DNA of 64,000 nucleotides from Rhizorhabdus phycosphaerae (GCF_011044255.1 NZ_CP049107.1:1550001-1614000); one strand, 5' to 3'. Counted from the stretch's first letter, positions 53,086-63,292 are shown. The notes: generated by a model not told the origin, from the letters alone. Numbers and translations: made by a program.

Positions 53086-56000
53086 TCACCGATACCAGGC
53101 ATCGCGGTCGTCGACCGGCATGACCTCGAAACTGTCCCAGCGCAGGCCGGGGTGCCAGGATGGATCCTGCGCAAGCCACGGCTTCCAGCGCTGCATGAAG
53201 GACGCATATTGGTCGCCCCCAGCCGGCATCTCGCCGCGCGAAGCCTTTTCGGCATGGACCATCTCCGCATCGGGCGTGCAGATGATGCGAAGGCCGAGCG
53301 CCCGCATCCGCAGACACATGTCGATATCGTTATATTCGAGCGTGAACTGCTCGTCGAAGCCGCCGATCCGCTCCAACAGGGAACGGCGCGTTGCGAACAG
53401 GGCCCCGGTGACCGCAGACCATTCGCGCTGCACCGATGCCCAATCCTGATAGGTGGCGCGATCGGTCGAGCGGCCTGCCCAGGGGTGCGCGACCGCCCCG
53501 AACAGCGGCGCTATGCCGGCATGCTGCATCCGCCCGTCGGCATAGAGCAGGCGCCCGCCGACTCCGCCCACATCCTCGTCCATCGAGAAGCCGATGAGCG
53601 CCCGCAGCCAGCCGCCCTCGACCGGCTGAAGGTCGTCATTCATCAGGACGATCTGCTCGCTGGTCGCCTCACGCCACAGCCGGTTCATCTTCGCGGCATA
53701 GTTGAACGGTTCGTCCACGGCGCGCAGCGTTTCGATCCGACGCAGGACGAAAGGCCAGTCGCGCTTTGCCCAGGCCGGCTCCCCCGCGATATCGTCGCCG
53801 ACGATCACCGTCAGCCGGTCCATCGGCCAGTCGACCTTCGCCACCGCCTTCAGCAGGCGCTCGACATAGGTGGTCCGGCTGTCCGGAACGCGGCTGCGGC
53901 GCGTCGGAATGACGAGCGAAACATCTGGAAAGACTTTGCCGAAACGACGCCGCTGCAGCAACGTGTCGGGCGCCCGCCCCGCCACGAAGCCATGATCGCG
54001 ATAGTGCGGCAGGCGCTCGAGCATGCGGCGCCGGACGATGGGGTCGGCTTGCGGTCTTTCGGCCGGATGGCACAGAAGGACCTGCGCGATCCGGGCGATC
54101 GAAACACCGGCATGATGCGCACGCATCAGCAGATCGTCGAGCAAGGCGCTGCCCATGGCCGGGTCGAGACCGATCTCGCGAAGCACCGAAGCCCGCACGA
54201 TCAGCGGCGCACCGATATAATCCTGCGCCGCCAGAAGCGTGACGTCGAAACAGGGCTTGAGACGCAACTGATCGATCGGGCGCGTTGCCTCAGCCGCAAC
54301 GTCGTCGCCATAGAATATGCCCGCATCGGGCCGCGCCTGCATCGCATCACGCCACGCCCGCTCGAACATCGGCGCGAGCCGGCTGCCGCGCGGGGCAAGC
54401 ACGACCCATGCATCCGGATCATCGGGCAATTCGGGCGGGACGGCCGCGTCATAGGCACCGTCGGGCGCGAGCAGCACCATGTGCAGCCCTTCGCCGAACG
54501 CCACGCGCTCGGCTGGCATGCCGGCACGCCCGTTGACCGCAAAGGTCAGGCCGCGCCCTTCGGCGGGCTCCGTGCGCAGCCGTGCGAAGCTGTCGCGGAT
54601 CCGCTCCGCCACCGCCGCCTGCGAAAGCTGCCCGGCGATCCGCGCCCGCGCTGCAACGCCCTTGCCGGAGTCGCCGGCCTCGACGGCCTCGGCCGCCTGC
54701 GTCAGAGCCAGCGACAGTGCCGGCTCATCGATCCGGGCCCAGCTCCCGCCGACGGTATAATGGCCGAAATCCTGATCGAGCGTCCAGCCATGCGCCCGAA
54801 CCGGCCAGCCGCTCTCCGCGTCCAGAAAGTCGCGGGTTCCGCCGAAATCGGTCGCGACAACGGGCTTGCCCATCGCCATCGCCTCGGCAACCGTCAGGCC
54901 GAAGCCTTCCGAACAATGCGGCGAGGCATAGATGTCGGCTGCAGCGACCAGCTCGGCGAGTTCGTCCGCCGTCATCGACCGGTCCAGCAGAACGACGCCG
55001 TCGGTTTCATCGGCCAGCGAGCGCAGCGCTTCGCCCTCTTCGGGGCGATCGAGCAAATGCTTGGTCTTGAGGACCAGCGACCATCCGCGCTCGGCCAGCC
55101 CTGACGCTGCGAAAGCCCGCACCAGCGCCGCCGGATTCTTGCGCACGAGATAGCTGGACCCATCGAAGATATAGAGGATCGTCCGACGATCGGCGGGCAA
55201 GCCCAGCCGCTCACGACTGGCGCCCGGATCGACCAGCGAGGTCTCCGCGAGCGGGACGACGTGCGGCACGACGTCGACCGGAACGTCTCCGCCCGCGGCG
55301 AAGACATCGGCGCAATAGCGGCTCGGTGCCCAGATGCGATCGACCGCGCCGAAATTGCGGCGCCAGGCAGGCGGGATATGCCCCATCTCCCACACCCAAT
55401 AGCCGATCCGCTTTCGGGCCGCCCCAATCGCTGCAAGCTGGTCGTCGGTCAGCAGATGCCAGCTGTCGGGGTTGAGATGCACGATGGCGATATCGGCCGG
55501 CCCGGCAAAGTCGACGATGTCGACGGGCGGGGTCAGCGGCTTGTGGACGTGAAAGGCCTTGTGGACGGGGTGCAGGTTCAGGCGGACGCCCGTTTCCCGC
55601 AACGCAGCGATGATCCCACGGCTTGCCGAGCCCAGCCCATTGTCATAGTTCCACGGACCGAAGAACGCGACCTTGAGCCTCTCATCGGCCCCTGCCGCCC
55701 GCTCCGGCAGGCGCCGCGCCAGCAGGCGGCCGCCATCGTCCACCGGACCTTCTTCGGCGGCAGCAGCGATCACCGCTTCCGCCAGCGCCGCGTCGAAGCC
55801 ATGCGCGGCGAGGACGTCCTGCCAGCCGTCTATGTCGATCGCGTCGAACTGACCGCGCAGCAGCAGCAGCTTGACGAACGGCATCCCCGCCTCGATCAGC
55901 GCGCGCCAGCCGAACAGGGTCGGATTGATCGCCGTAGCGCTGGGGTAGAGGATATCCACCCTGTGCCCGCTCTCCTCGGCCAGTTCGGCGAGGCGAACTT

Positions 56001-57384
56001 CATAGGCGCGGATGACATGATCCTTGCGGGTCAGCAGGCGGACATCGTCCATGAAGCCGTGGAACGCGCGCGACGAGAGGAACCGGCTCTTCACGGCGAG
56101 GAAATAGCTCTGCACATGCCAGCGCCACTCATGGCTTTCGGTCAGACCGACCAGATCGGCCTCGCTCGCCCGCACCTGCTCCACCAGCGTAGCAATTCGG
56201 CCCGTATCGGCCGCCGGCAGAACGCTGTCGTTGACCAGATACAGGGTCGACGAACCATAGAGACGCGGGTCGAGCTTCAGCGCATGCGCCCAAGCGGCGA
56301 AGTCATAGCCGCCATTGCGGCGCACGAGCATCCCGTCGACAAGGTCGAGCAACTCGGGCGCAGGGTCGAGCGGCCGGTCGACCGAGGCGATCAGGCATAC
56401 GGACAGACCCGCCGCCTTGAGCGCCCGGATATAAGGCAGGACGTGCGGCTTGACCTTGCCGCTGCGCGAATGGGTGACGAACAGCGCCACCTCGCCGCGC
56501 GGATCGCCGACAAAGGGCTTCACCGTGACGGAAGGCAGAGACCAGGCGACCGCATGATCCTCGGGGTGGCGCGAGGGGGGGAACAGGATGATCGGGCCGG
56601 GCTCCAGCGTCGCACCGTCGGGCATGCGCCGCGCGAGGACCTCCGCCCCCTCCCCATTATCGCCCAGTTCGACATCGAGCACGGTGCGGAATTCCAGCAT
56701 GCCGTCGTCACGTCGGCTCGGCGTCGCCTGACCCACAAGGCGCTGGCCCTCGCGAAACTCGACCCAGGGCTGCTCATCCTCGGTCTCGAACAAGACGCCC
56801 GAAACGCCACGCAGATACCAGCCCTCGATTCGCCCGCCCCAGGCGGGCGGGGCCTCCGGCTCTGCGCCCTCCTCTTGGAGAGCAGCACTTTCCTCCTCGC
56901 TATGCAGCACCTCGTCGGCGGCGCAGTCTATCGTCGTGCTGTCACCATCGGCATCGGATTGCTCCGGTTCGGGCCCAACTTCGGGTTCGGGTTCGGTTTC
57001 GGGTTCTTCCGGGGGCGGGGCGAGTTCGGCAAGCGCGCGTGCGGCATGGTCGTTGCCGTCGAGCTCGAAGCTTTTCCGATAGAAATCGAGCGCACCCTCG
57101 ATATTGCTGCGCCGGCGCTCCAGATGTCCGCGGCAGAGCGCGAGGTCTGCGTCCTGCGGGTCGATCTCCGCCGCCCTGCGATAGGCTGCGTCGGCCTCTC
57201 CAAGGTCGCCGGCCTCTGCCAGCATATGGCCGAGTTGCACCCAGATCGCGAAATCACCAGGCCGGGCGGCAAGGAAGCGGCGATAGTGCCGGGCGGCGGT
57301 GCGCCAGTCACGCGCATCGCGCGCGGCGCTCGCCTTCCGAAAGGCCCGCCTGACCGTCCGCCGCTGCCAATAGCCGCCTATCAT
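53086..57384 (-). CDS. 1432-residue multi-domain glycosyltransferase: TPR - RgpF - GT4 - GT2
   Basis: Four recognisable parts. Residues 20-125: TPR repeats (DWRTAARHYRRFLAARPGDF, IWVQLGHMLAEAG), then an acidic linker of Glu/Pro. About 290-510: rhamnan synthesis F (RgpF) domain, VALFVTHSRSGKVKPHVLPY, VRRNGGYDFAAWAHAL, YLVNDSVLP. About 570-910: GT4 with VAFFGPWNYDNGLGSASRG, YIFDGSSYLVRKNPAALV and ASPHCSEGFGLTVAEAMAMGKPVV (key SEGFGLTVAEAM). About 1150-1430: GT2 with VSLVIPTRRSRV, VLMNDDLQPVEGGW and FTLEYNDIDMCLR. The rhamnose pathway genes nearby fit an RgpF domain. Divergent from the secretion genes. Confidence 0.88.
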   Translation of the reverse strand: MIGGYWQRRTVRRAFRKASAARDARDWRTAARHYRRFLAARPGDFAIWVQLGHMLAEAGDLGEADAAYRRAAEIDPQDADLALCRGHLERRRSNIEGALDFYRKSFELDGNDHAARALAELAPPPEEPETEPEPEVGPEPEQSDADGDSTTIDCAADEVLHSEEESAALQEEGAEPEAPPAWGGRIEGWYLRGVSGVLFETEDEQPWVEFREGQRLVGQATPSRRDDGMLEFRTVLDVELGDNGEGAEVLARRMPDGATLEPGPIILFPPSRHPEDHAVAWSLPSVTVKPFVGDPRGEVALFVTHSRSGKVKPHVLPYIRALKAAGLSVCLIASVDRPLDPAPELLDLVDGMLVRRNGGYDFAAWAHALKLDPRLYGSSTLYLVNDSVLPAADTGRIATLVEQVRASEADLVGLTESHEWRWHVQSYFLAVKSRFLSSRAFHGFMDDVRLLTRKDHVIRAYEVRLAELAEESGHRVDILYPSATAINPTLFGWRALIEAGMPFVKLLLLRGQFDAIDIDGWQDVLAAHGFDAALAEAVIAAAAEEGPVDDGGRLLARRLPERAAGADERLKVAFFGPWNYDNGLGSASRGIIAALRETGVRLNLHPVHKAFHVHKPLTPPVDIVDFAGPADIAIVHLNPDSWHLLTDDQLAAIGAARKRIGYWVWEMGHIPPAWRRNFGAVDRIWAPSRYCADVFAAGGDVPVDVVPHVVPLAETSLVDPGASRERLGLPADRRTILYIFDGSSYLVRKNPAALVRAFAASGLAERGWSLVLKTKHLLDRPEEGEALRSLADETDGVVLLDRSMTADELAELVAAADIYASPHCSEGFGLTVAEAMAMGKPVVATDFGGTRDFLDAESGWPVRAHGWTLDQDFGHYTVGGSWARIDEPALSLALTQAAEAVEAGDSGKGVAARARIAGQLSQAAVAERIRDSFARLRTEPAEGRGLTFAVNGRAGMPAERVAFGEGLHMVLLAPDGAYDAAVPPELPDDPDAWVVLAPRGSRLAPMFERAWRDAMQARPDAGIFYGDDVAAEATRPIDQLRLKPCFDVTLLAAQDYIGAPLIVRASVLREIGLDPAMGSALLDDLLMRAHHAGVSIARIAQVLLCHPAERPQADPIVRRRMLERLPHYRDHGFVAGRAPDTLLQRRRFGKVFPDVSLVIPTRRSRVPDSRTTYVERLLKAVAKVDWPMDRLTVIVGDDIAGEPAWAKRDWPFVLRRIETLRAVDEPFNYAAKMNRLWREATSEQIVLMNDDLQPVEGGWLRALIGFSMDEDVGGVGGRLLYADGRMQHAGIAPLFGAVAHPWAGRSTDRATYQDWASVQREWSAVTGALFATRRSLLERIGGFDEQFTLEYNDIDMCLRMRALGLRIICTPDAEMVHAEKASRGEMPAGGDQYASFMQRWKPWLAQDPSWHPGLRWDSFEVMPVDDRDAWYR

Positions 57385-57633
57385 CCCGGAAGCGCTACCA
57401 TGAGGAGAGTGGGGACGAAATCGGGAGCGCGCATGGCGAAAGACTCTTGATCGATGGTGCCGCGGGGCGGTTGCGGCCGGCCGCGCCGGTCCTGCCTCTT
57501 AGGAAGAAGCCACATTCAAACGCAAGCCGTTAAGGCTGCAGCAAGGGTCTCGTCGTGATTGACTCACGCGCACAGGCGGCTATGGGGGCGGCCCGGCACC
57601 AGCGGCGGGCCTGGGATAGGAGCCGTCGATGAA

Positions 57634-59301
57634 ATGACGGCAAACTGGATGATCCTCATAAGACAGCGCAGCCCCCGTCGATCTTCCAACGCAATCGGTC
57701 GAACGCGCCTGATGGCCGGTTCGCTTCTCGGTCTTACGTTCGCGACGACACCCTCGATCGCCATGGCTGAGACGCTGATGGACGCGGTGGAAGCGGCCTA
57801 CGCAAGCAACCCGACACTCGTCGAGCAGCGCTTCCGGCAGAAGGCGACCAACGAGACCTACGTCCAGACCCGCGGACAATATGGGCCGACCGTTTCGGTC
57901 ACGGCGACTGGCTCCTACGAGTACCAGAAACTGGGGCCAAAATTCGGCAGCCGCTCGGGCGATACCAATCAAGGCGAATTGAGCGTCAGCGTCCGCCAGC
58001 CTGTCTATACCGGTGGGCGCGTCCGTGGGGCGATCGCCCAAGCCCGGGCCAATGTCGAACAGAGCCAGGAAATATTGCGCCGGGTCGAAGGCGAAACCGT
58101 TCAGCGCGTGATCGAAGTTTATGGCGCTGTGTTGCGCGACGAGCAGCGGCTCGAGGTCTCGAAGGAGAATGTCGCAGCGCTTCGCGAGCAGCTGGCCGAA
58201 CGCCGCGCGCGGCGCAATGTGCGCGACGCGACCATAACCGACGTGGCCCAGGCCGATGCGCGCCTTGCCGCAGGCGAGCTGCAGCTGGCTGCTGCGGAGA
58301 CGCAGCTGGCCGTGAGTCGGGGCCAATATCTGCTCGTCGTCGGCCGTGAGCCGCGTGACCTTCAGCCGCTGCCGGATCTTGGGGGGCTGCCCGAGAGCGT
58401 CGACGAGGCCTTCGCCATCGCCGACGAGGAAAATGCCAATCTCGCCGCCGCCCGCTATAACGAGCAGGCGACGCGCGCCAATGTCGCGGCGCAGCGCGGC
58501 AATCAGCGGCCACAGGCGACCATCTCCGCCTCGGCCGGCAAGCTCGGGCCGCTGTCGCCCTATGACAGTCGCCAGCTGCGCACCGACGTCCAGGCGCAGA
58601 TCACGATCACCCAGCCGATCTTCCAGGCCGGCGCGATCCAGTCGCGCATCCGCCAGGCCCAGGACCAGAATGGCGCCGCCCAGGCCGCGCTCGACGGCGA
58701 ACGGCGGCAGGCGTTGCAGGATGTGGTCGTCGCATGGAACCAGCTGCGCTCGGCCCGCATCGCCGTCACCGCGGGTCGCCGGCAGGTCGAGGCCGCCCAG
58801 GTTACCTTCGCCGGCATGCGGCTGGAGGAGCAGAACGGGCTGCGAACGACGACCGACGTGCTCAACGCGGAGCAGGAGCTGGCCTCGGCGCAGCTGGGGC
58901 TGCTGTCGAACCGCTACAATGAATATGTCGCGCGCGCATCCCTGTTGCTCGCGATGGGCCGACTGGATGCGCGCACGGTGAACTCGGCGATACCGGCCAA
59001 GGATCCCGACGAGGAATTCCGCAAGGTGCGCTGGCGCGGCGTTTCGCCGACAGAACCCGTCGTGATGCTGCTCGACCGGGTCGGATCGGCCAGCCCGAAT
59101 GCGAAGCCGAAGCCCGACCTGCGCGGCGCCAAGCAACCGAAGCCGACTGGCCAGCTCGATCTGCCGCCCACGCCGCCACCGAGCGTGGTAACCGATCCGC
59201 TGACTCCGATCAGCAAGAGTCGCCTGATCTCTGCCGAGGAGATACCGGCGCTGCTCGGCGACTATGGCAATCCCCCGCCCCGCCCCTCGGATCCGCAATG
59301 A
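57634..59301 (+). CDS. Type I secretion outer-membrane protein (TolC family)
   Basis: Trimeric outer-membrane channel of the type I secretion system. About 555 residues: signal peptide region RLMAGSLLGLTFATTPSIAMA, then MDAVEAAYASNPTLVEQRFRQ, the first coiled-coil repeat and ELSVSVRQPVYTGGRVRGAI (beta-barrel turn), and the second repeat with AQITITQPIFQAGAIQSRI and LRTTTDVLNAEQELASAQLGL. The C-terminus is a Pro/Lys-rich tail (PKPDLRGAKQPKPTG). Start ATG has AGGAG 11 bases before it; other starts up- and downstream (TTG 57559, ATG 57649) exist. First gene of the secretion operon. Confidence 0.91.
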   Translation: MTANWMILIRQRSPRRSSNAIGRTRLMAGSLLGLTFATTPSIAMAETLMDAVEAAYASNPTLVEQRFRQKATNETYVQTRGQYGPTVSVTATGSYEYQKLGPKFGSRSGDTNQGELSVSVRQPVYTGGRVRGAIAQARANVEQSQEILRRVEGETVQRVIEVYGAVLRDEQRLEVSKENVAALREQLAERRARRNVRDATITDVAQADARLAAGELQLAAAETQLAVSRGQYLLVVGREPRDLQPLPDLGGLPESVDEAFAIADEENANLAAARYNEQATRANVAAQRGNQRPQATISASAGKLGPLSPYDSRQLRTDVQAQITITQPIFQAGAIQSRIRQAQDQNGAAQAALDGERRQALQDVVVAWNQLRSARIAVTAGRRQVEAAQVTFAGMRLEEQNGLRTTTDVLNAEQELASAQLGLLSNRYNEYVARASLLLAMGRLDARTVNSAIPAKDPDEEFRKVRWRGVSPTEPVVMLLDRVGSASPNAKPKPDLRGAKQPKPTGQLDLPPTPPPSVVTDPLTPISKSRLISAEEIPALLGDYGNPPPRPSDPQ

Positions 59302-59389
59302 AAAGATTTAGCCGCCCGGCGGCCGGGATGATATCAGGCCGGCCAGCTCGCGAATATCGGCGGACGCCGCAAACGGGAATGACTGCGCG

Positions 59390-61135
59390 ATGATTTCCGC
59401 CCTGCTCCAGAAGAACATGATCAACGATGCCCTGGCCAAGGGCAAGCGTGCCTTCGCGGCCGCCGCACTGTTCAGCCTGTTCAGCAACCTGCTGTTCCTT
59501 GCGCTCCCGATCTACACCAACCAGATCTACTCGCGCGTGCTGGCCAGCCATAGCGGGTCGACGCTGCTGGTGCTGACCTTTGGCGCGCTGGTGGTGTTCC
59601 TGGTCTCGAGCATTCTGGACCATTATCGCACGCAAACGCTGTCGAACTTCGGCATCGCCTTCGATCGCGAACTGGCCAGCCCCACCTTCGCCGCGCTGTT
59701 CGATCTGGTCGTCCGCCGCGTCGGCGGATCGCATGCCCAGGCACTGCGTGACCTCGACACGCTGCGTGCGGCGATCAGCGGAGCCGCAGTGAGCGTGCTG
59801 TTCGACCTGCCGTGGATGCCGATATTCCTGGGCGTGCTGTTCGTCATCGATCCCTGGATCGGTGCCGTGACGACGATCGGCGGATTTCTGCTGTTGCTGC
59901 TCGCCATCCTGCAGGATCGCGCGACCCATGCGGCGCTGAAGGAAGCGAGCAGCGCGTCTATAAAGAGCTATTCCTTCACCGACGCCGCACTCCGTAATTC
60001 GGAAATCGTCCGCGCGCTCGGCATGCTGCCGATGCTCGGCAGCGCCTGGTTCACCTATCGCCAGATCGCGCAGCGGATGAACATCGTCGCGAGCGATCAG
60101 GGCAGCTTCTATCAGGCGGCTATACGCTTCGTCCGCATGGGCATTCAGGTCGCGACGATCGCGGTGGGCGCCTATCTCGTCATCATCGGCAACATCGCCT
60201 CGGGTCTGTTGTTCGCCAACATGCTGCTCGCCTCGCGGGCACTCGCCCCGATCGAGCGACTTGTCGCGTCCTGGAAGGTGCTGTTCGAGGCCTCCCAATC
60301 CTATAAGCGTCTCGACAAGGTGCTCGCCGAGTTCGAGCCGCCGGTGCCGTCGACCCAGCTGCCGACGCCCACCGGCCGCATCGCTTTCGAGGGCGTGAGC
60401 TTCACGACCAAGGCGTCGCCTGCCCCGATCCTGATGGGCGCCAGCTTCATCATCGTGCCGGGCGAGATGGTCGGCGTGATAGGCCCGTCGGGCGCGGGCA
60501 AGTCGACCCTGCTGCGGCTGATGGTCGGCATCTGGAAGCCGGGCACCGGCACCGTCCGGCTCGACGGGGCCGACGTCTATAGCTGGGAACGCAGCGATTT
60601 CGGCCGCCATGTCGCCTATCAGCCACAGGACACCGAATTGTTCGCCGGCACCGTACGTAACAATATCTGCCGTTTTCTGCCCAATGCACAGGACGCCGAC
60701 ATCGTCGCCGCCGCGCAACTGGCCGGCGCGCATGACCTGATCCTGCGCCTGCCCAAAGGCTATGATACCGAACTGGGCGAGGCGGGGTCGATCCTGTCGG
60801 CCGGCCAGCGCCAGCGCGTCGGCCTCGCCCGCACCCTATATGGCGATCCAAAGGTCGTCGTTCTCGACGAACCGAACGCCAATCTCGACGCCGACGGCGA
60901 AAATGCGCTGGCCGAGGCGCTTCGCAACCTCAAGGCCAAAGGCACGACCATCGTTATGGTGTCGCACAAGCCGAGCGTTCTTTCCCAGGCGGACAAGCTG
61001 ATGATGATCCGCGCCGGGCGCATCGAGAAATATGGCCCGCGCGAGGATGTGCTGCGCGCGCTGAACCCGCCTCAGGCGACACAGGCCCCGCAGAACAAGC
61101 CGCCAAGCCCAGCTCTGGCGGAGGTCAAGCCATGA
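59390..61135 (+). CDS. Type I secretion ABC transporter (PrtD/PrsD family)
   Basis: Inner-membrane ATPase-permease that drives secretion of RTX proteins. 581 residues: about six transmembrane helices in the first 310 (AAALFSLFSNLLFLALPIYTN, LVLTFGALVVFLVSSILDHY, LPWMPIFLGVLFVIDPWIGA), then the ATPase with Walker A GPSGAGKSTLLRL (about 366), signature LSAGQRQRVGLAR, and Walker B VVVLDEPNANLDADG. There is no N-terminal peptidase or C39 domain, as usual for RTX exporters. Overlaps the HlyD gene by ATGA. Confidence 0.95.
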   Translation: MISALLQKNMINDALAKGKRAFAAAALFSLFSNLLFLALPIYTNQIYSRVLASHSGSTLLVLTFGALVVFLVSSILDHYRTQTLSNFGIAFDRELASPTFAALFDLVVRRVGGSHAQALRDLDTLRAAISGAAVSVLFDLPWMPIFLGVLFVIDPWIGAVTTIGGFLLLLLAILQDRATHAALKEASSASIKSYSFTDAALRNSEIVRALGMLPMLGSAWFTYRQIAQRMNIVASDQGSFYQAAIRFVRMGIQVATIAVGAYLVIIGNIASGLLFANMLLASRALAPIERLVASWKVLFEASQSYKRLDKVLAEFEPPVPSTQLPTPTGRIAFEGVSFTTKASPAPILMGASFIIVPGEMVGVIGPSGAGKSTLLRLMVGIWKPGTGTVRLDGADVYSWERSDFGRHVAYQPQDTELFAGTVRNNICRFLPNAQDADIVAAAQLAGAHDLILRLPKGYDTELGEAGSILSAGQRQRVGLARTLYGDPKVVVLDEPNANLDADGENALAEALRNLKAKGTTIVMVSHKPSVLSQADKLMMIRAGRIEKYGPREDVLRALNPPQATQAPQNKPPSPALAEVKP

Positions 61136-62535
61136 AGCTGCTCGCCGACCTGCGCCGCGCCATCGCGCGCCCCGATTCCAGCGAGACAGTCGAGGGCGAG
61201 CCGGTCGATCCTGCTGCCGCCTTCGCCGCCCGCGACGCGGAGATCGAACGCCGGCTGCGCCATCCGATGGCGAAGGGCGGTATCGCACTGCTGATCCTCA
61301 TCGTCGTCCTGCTGATCTGGGCGTCGGTGTTCCGCGTCTCGGGCGCGGTGCTCGCGCAGGGCGTGATCAAGGTCGAGGACAACAGCAAGACACTGAGCCG
61401 GCTCGAGGCGGGGGTCGTCCGCGACATCCTCGTCCGCGAGGGCCAGAAGGTCGCGCAGGGCCAGTTGCTGATCCGGTTCGACGACACCCAGTCCGAAGCC
61501 GCTGTCGACATCTTCCAGAGCGCCGTCGACAGCGCCCGTGCGCAGATCGCCCGCTTCCAGGCCGAAGCCGCCAATGCGTCTTCAGTGACCTTTCCCCAGG
61601 ACCTCGTCGCACGCGCGGCGACCGATCCGAACGTGGCCGCGCTGCTCGACGGGCAGCGGGCGCTGTTCGACACCCGGATGATGCTCTATCGCAGCCAGGC
61701 GATGGTTCTCAACTCGCAGGCGCAGCAACTGCAGACGCAGGTCGCCGGCCTGCAGATCCAGGCCGACGCGATCGAGGATCAGGGCAAGCTGATCCGCGAA
61801 GAGCTTCAGGGCGTGCGCGAACTGGCGCGGCAGGGCTATGCCCCCAACAGCCGCCTCCTCGCGCTCGAACGCAGCACCGTCCAGGTGCGCGGGCAGAAGG
61901 GGTCGGCCATGTCCGACATCTCCCGCGCGCGCCAGTCGATCGGCCAGGTCCGCCTGCAGATCGCGCAGCTCGAGGACAAACACCAGACCGAGGTCGCCGA
62001 CGGCATCCGCGCCGCACAGGAGAAGCTGGCAGAGGCCGACCCCAAGCTGCGCTCTGCGAAGATGATGCTGCAGCAGACCGAAATCCGTGCGCCCGTCGCC
62101 GGCTATGTCTTCAACCTGACCCAGTTCACCAAGGGCGGCATCGCCGGAGCGGGACAGGTGCTGCTGCAGATCGTGCCGTCGAACACCAAGCTGGTCGTCG
62201 CGGCCGAGGTCGCCCCGCGCGACATATCCGACGTGCGCCGCGACATGCCGGCGCGTGTCACGCTGCTCGGCTTCAATCCGCGCCTCGTCTCGCCGGTCGA
62301 TGGCAAGGTGACGCTGGTGTCGGCCGATGCCCGTGTGAACGACAAGACCGGACAAAGCCATTTCCTGGTCGAGGTCACCGTGCCGGCCGAGCAGATCGCA
62401 AAGGCTGGCCCCAATGTCCGCCTCGCGCCCGGCATGCCGGCCAGCGTCGCGATCGTGACGGGGGAGCGGACGATAATAGACTTCCTGCTCGAACCCTTCA
62501 CCGATTCCATGCGCACGGCCCTCCGCGAACGCTGA
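61132..62535 (+). CDS. Type I secretion membrane fusion protein (HlyD family)
   Basis: Periplasmic adaptor linking the ABC transporter to the TolC channel. 467 residues: membrane helix GGIALLILIVVLLIWASVF (about 47-65), biotinyl-lipoyl-like start VIKVEDNSKTLSRLEAGVVRDILVREGQKV (key LEAGVVRDILVREGQ), a long coiled-coil of Gln/Leu-rich helices, and the return beta-barrel part RAPVAGYVFNLTQFTKGGIA and VGDGKVTLVSADAR. Overlaps the previous gene; the sulfotransferase follows after one base. Confidence 0.94.
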   Translation: MKLLADLRRAIARPDSSETVEGEPVDPAAAFAARDAEIERRLRHPMAKGGIALLILIVVLLIWASVFRVSGAVLAQGVIKVEDNSKTLSRLEAGVVRDILVREGQKVAQGQLLIRFDDTQSEAAVDIFQSAVDSARAQIARFQAEAANASSVTFPQDLVARAATDPNVAALLDGQRALFDTRMMLYRSQAMVLNSQAQQLQTQVAGLQIQADAIEDQGKLIREELQGVRELARQGYAPNSRLLALERSTVQVRGQKGSAMSDISRARQSIGQVRLQIAQLEDKHQTEVADGIRAAQEKLAEADPKLRSAKMMLQQTEIRAPVAGYVFNLTQFTKGGIAGAGQVLLQIVPSNTKLVVAAEVAPRDISDVRRDMPARVTLLGFNPRLVSPVDGKVTLVSADARVNDKTGQSHFLVEVTVPAEQIAKAGPNVRLAPGMPASVAIVTGERTIIDFLLEPFTDSMRTALRER

Positions 62536-62536
62536 G

Positions 62537-63292
62537 ATGACCCGCAAGGTCGATTTCCTCGTCTCGGGGGTCCAGAAGGGCGGCACCAGCGCGCTGTTCG
62601 AATATCTGCGCGAGGTGCCCGGCCTTCATCTGCCCGACGTCAAGGAAGCGCATTTCTTCGACGACGAGGAGCAGGACTGGGACCGTCCGGACGAAGCCGC
62701 CTATCATGCGCTGTTTCCCGACCGCCCAGGCCGGTGGGGCGAAGCGACGCCGATCTACCTCTACTGGCCGAACGCGATCGAGCGGATCGCACGCTATAAT
62801 CCGGCGATGCGGATGATCCTGATCTTCCGCGACCCGGTCGAACGGGCCTGGTCGCACTGGAAGATGGAATATGCCAAGCGCAAGGAGCGCGAGCCCTTTG
62901 CCTGGTGCATTCGCGAGGGCCGCGCGCGGCTGACGCCCGGCGATCCGCAGGCGCCCGGCCATCATCGCGTGTTCAGCTATGTCGAACGGGGCTATTACGG
63001 TGCCCAGGTCGAACGGCTGCTCCGCAGCTTCCCCCGCACGCAATGCCTGTTCCTGCGATCGGAGGATCTGCGGACCGACCCCGCGGGGACGATCGCCTCG
63101 GTGTGCGCCTTCCTCGGGGTCGCCCCACCGGCGAACGTGCTGCCCCGCAGCGTACGCGCGGCACGCGACGACATCGACTATCCGTCGCGCCTGACCGCAG
63201 AGGATCTCGTCCTGCTGCGCGGGCTATACCAGGCGGATCTTGCCCGATTCGAGGCGCTTACCGGAATCGACCTCGGCAACTGGAGCCGCTGA
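62537..63292 (+). CDS. Sulfotransferase family protein
   Basis: PAPS-dependent sulfotransferase fold, 251 residues. The 5'-phosphosulfate loop VSGVQKGGTSALFEYL (residues 9-24) and the 3'-phosphate motif MILIFRDPVERAWSHWKME (about 94-112) are both intact, with SYVERGYYGAQVERLL and LFLRSEDLRTDPAGTI typical of bacterial members. It follows the HlyD gene by one base, inside the secretion operon, an unusual place. It could sulfate the surface polysaccharide or the secreted protein; the acceptor is not known. PAPS would require APS kinase, not seen in the window. Confidence 0.88.
   Translation: MTRKVDFLVSGVQKGGTSALFEYLREVPGLHLPDVKEAHFFDDEEQDWDRPDEAAYHALFPDRPGRWGEATPIYLYWPNAIERIARYNPAMRMILIFRDPVERAWSHWKMEYAKRKEREPFAWCIREGRARLTPGDPQAPGHHRVFSYVERGYYGAQVERLLRSFPRTQCLFLRSEDLRTDPAGTIASVCAFLGVAPPANVLPRSVRAARDDIDYPSRLTAEDLVLLRGLYQADLARFEALTGIDLGNWSR

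Noticed and set aside
52858-57450. Two long open frames (748 and 729 residues) on the plus strand
   Set aside because: Antisense to the glycosyltransferase fusions; no recognisable domains.
57559-57586. TTGACT-16-TATGGG as a promoter for the secretion operon
   Set aside because: The -10 element matches poorly and it overlaps an alternative start codon; not strong enough to annotate.
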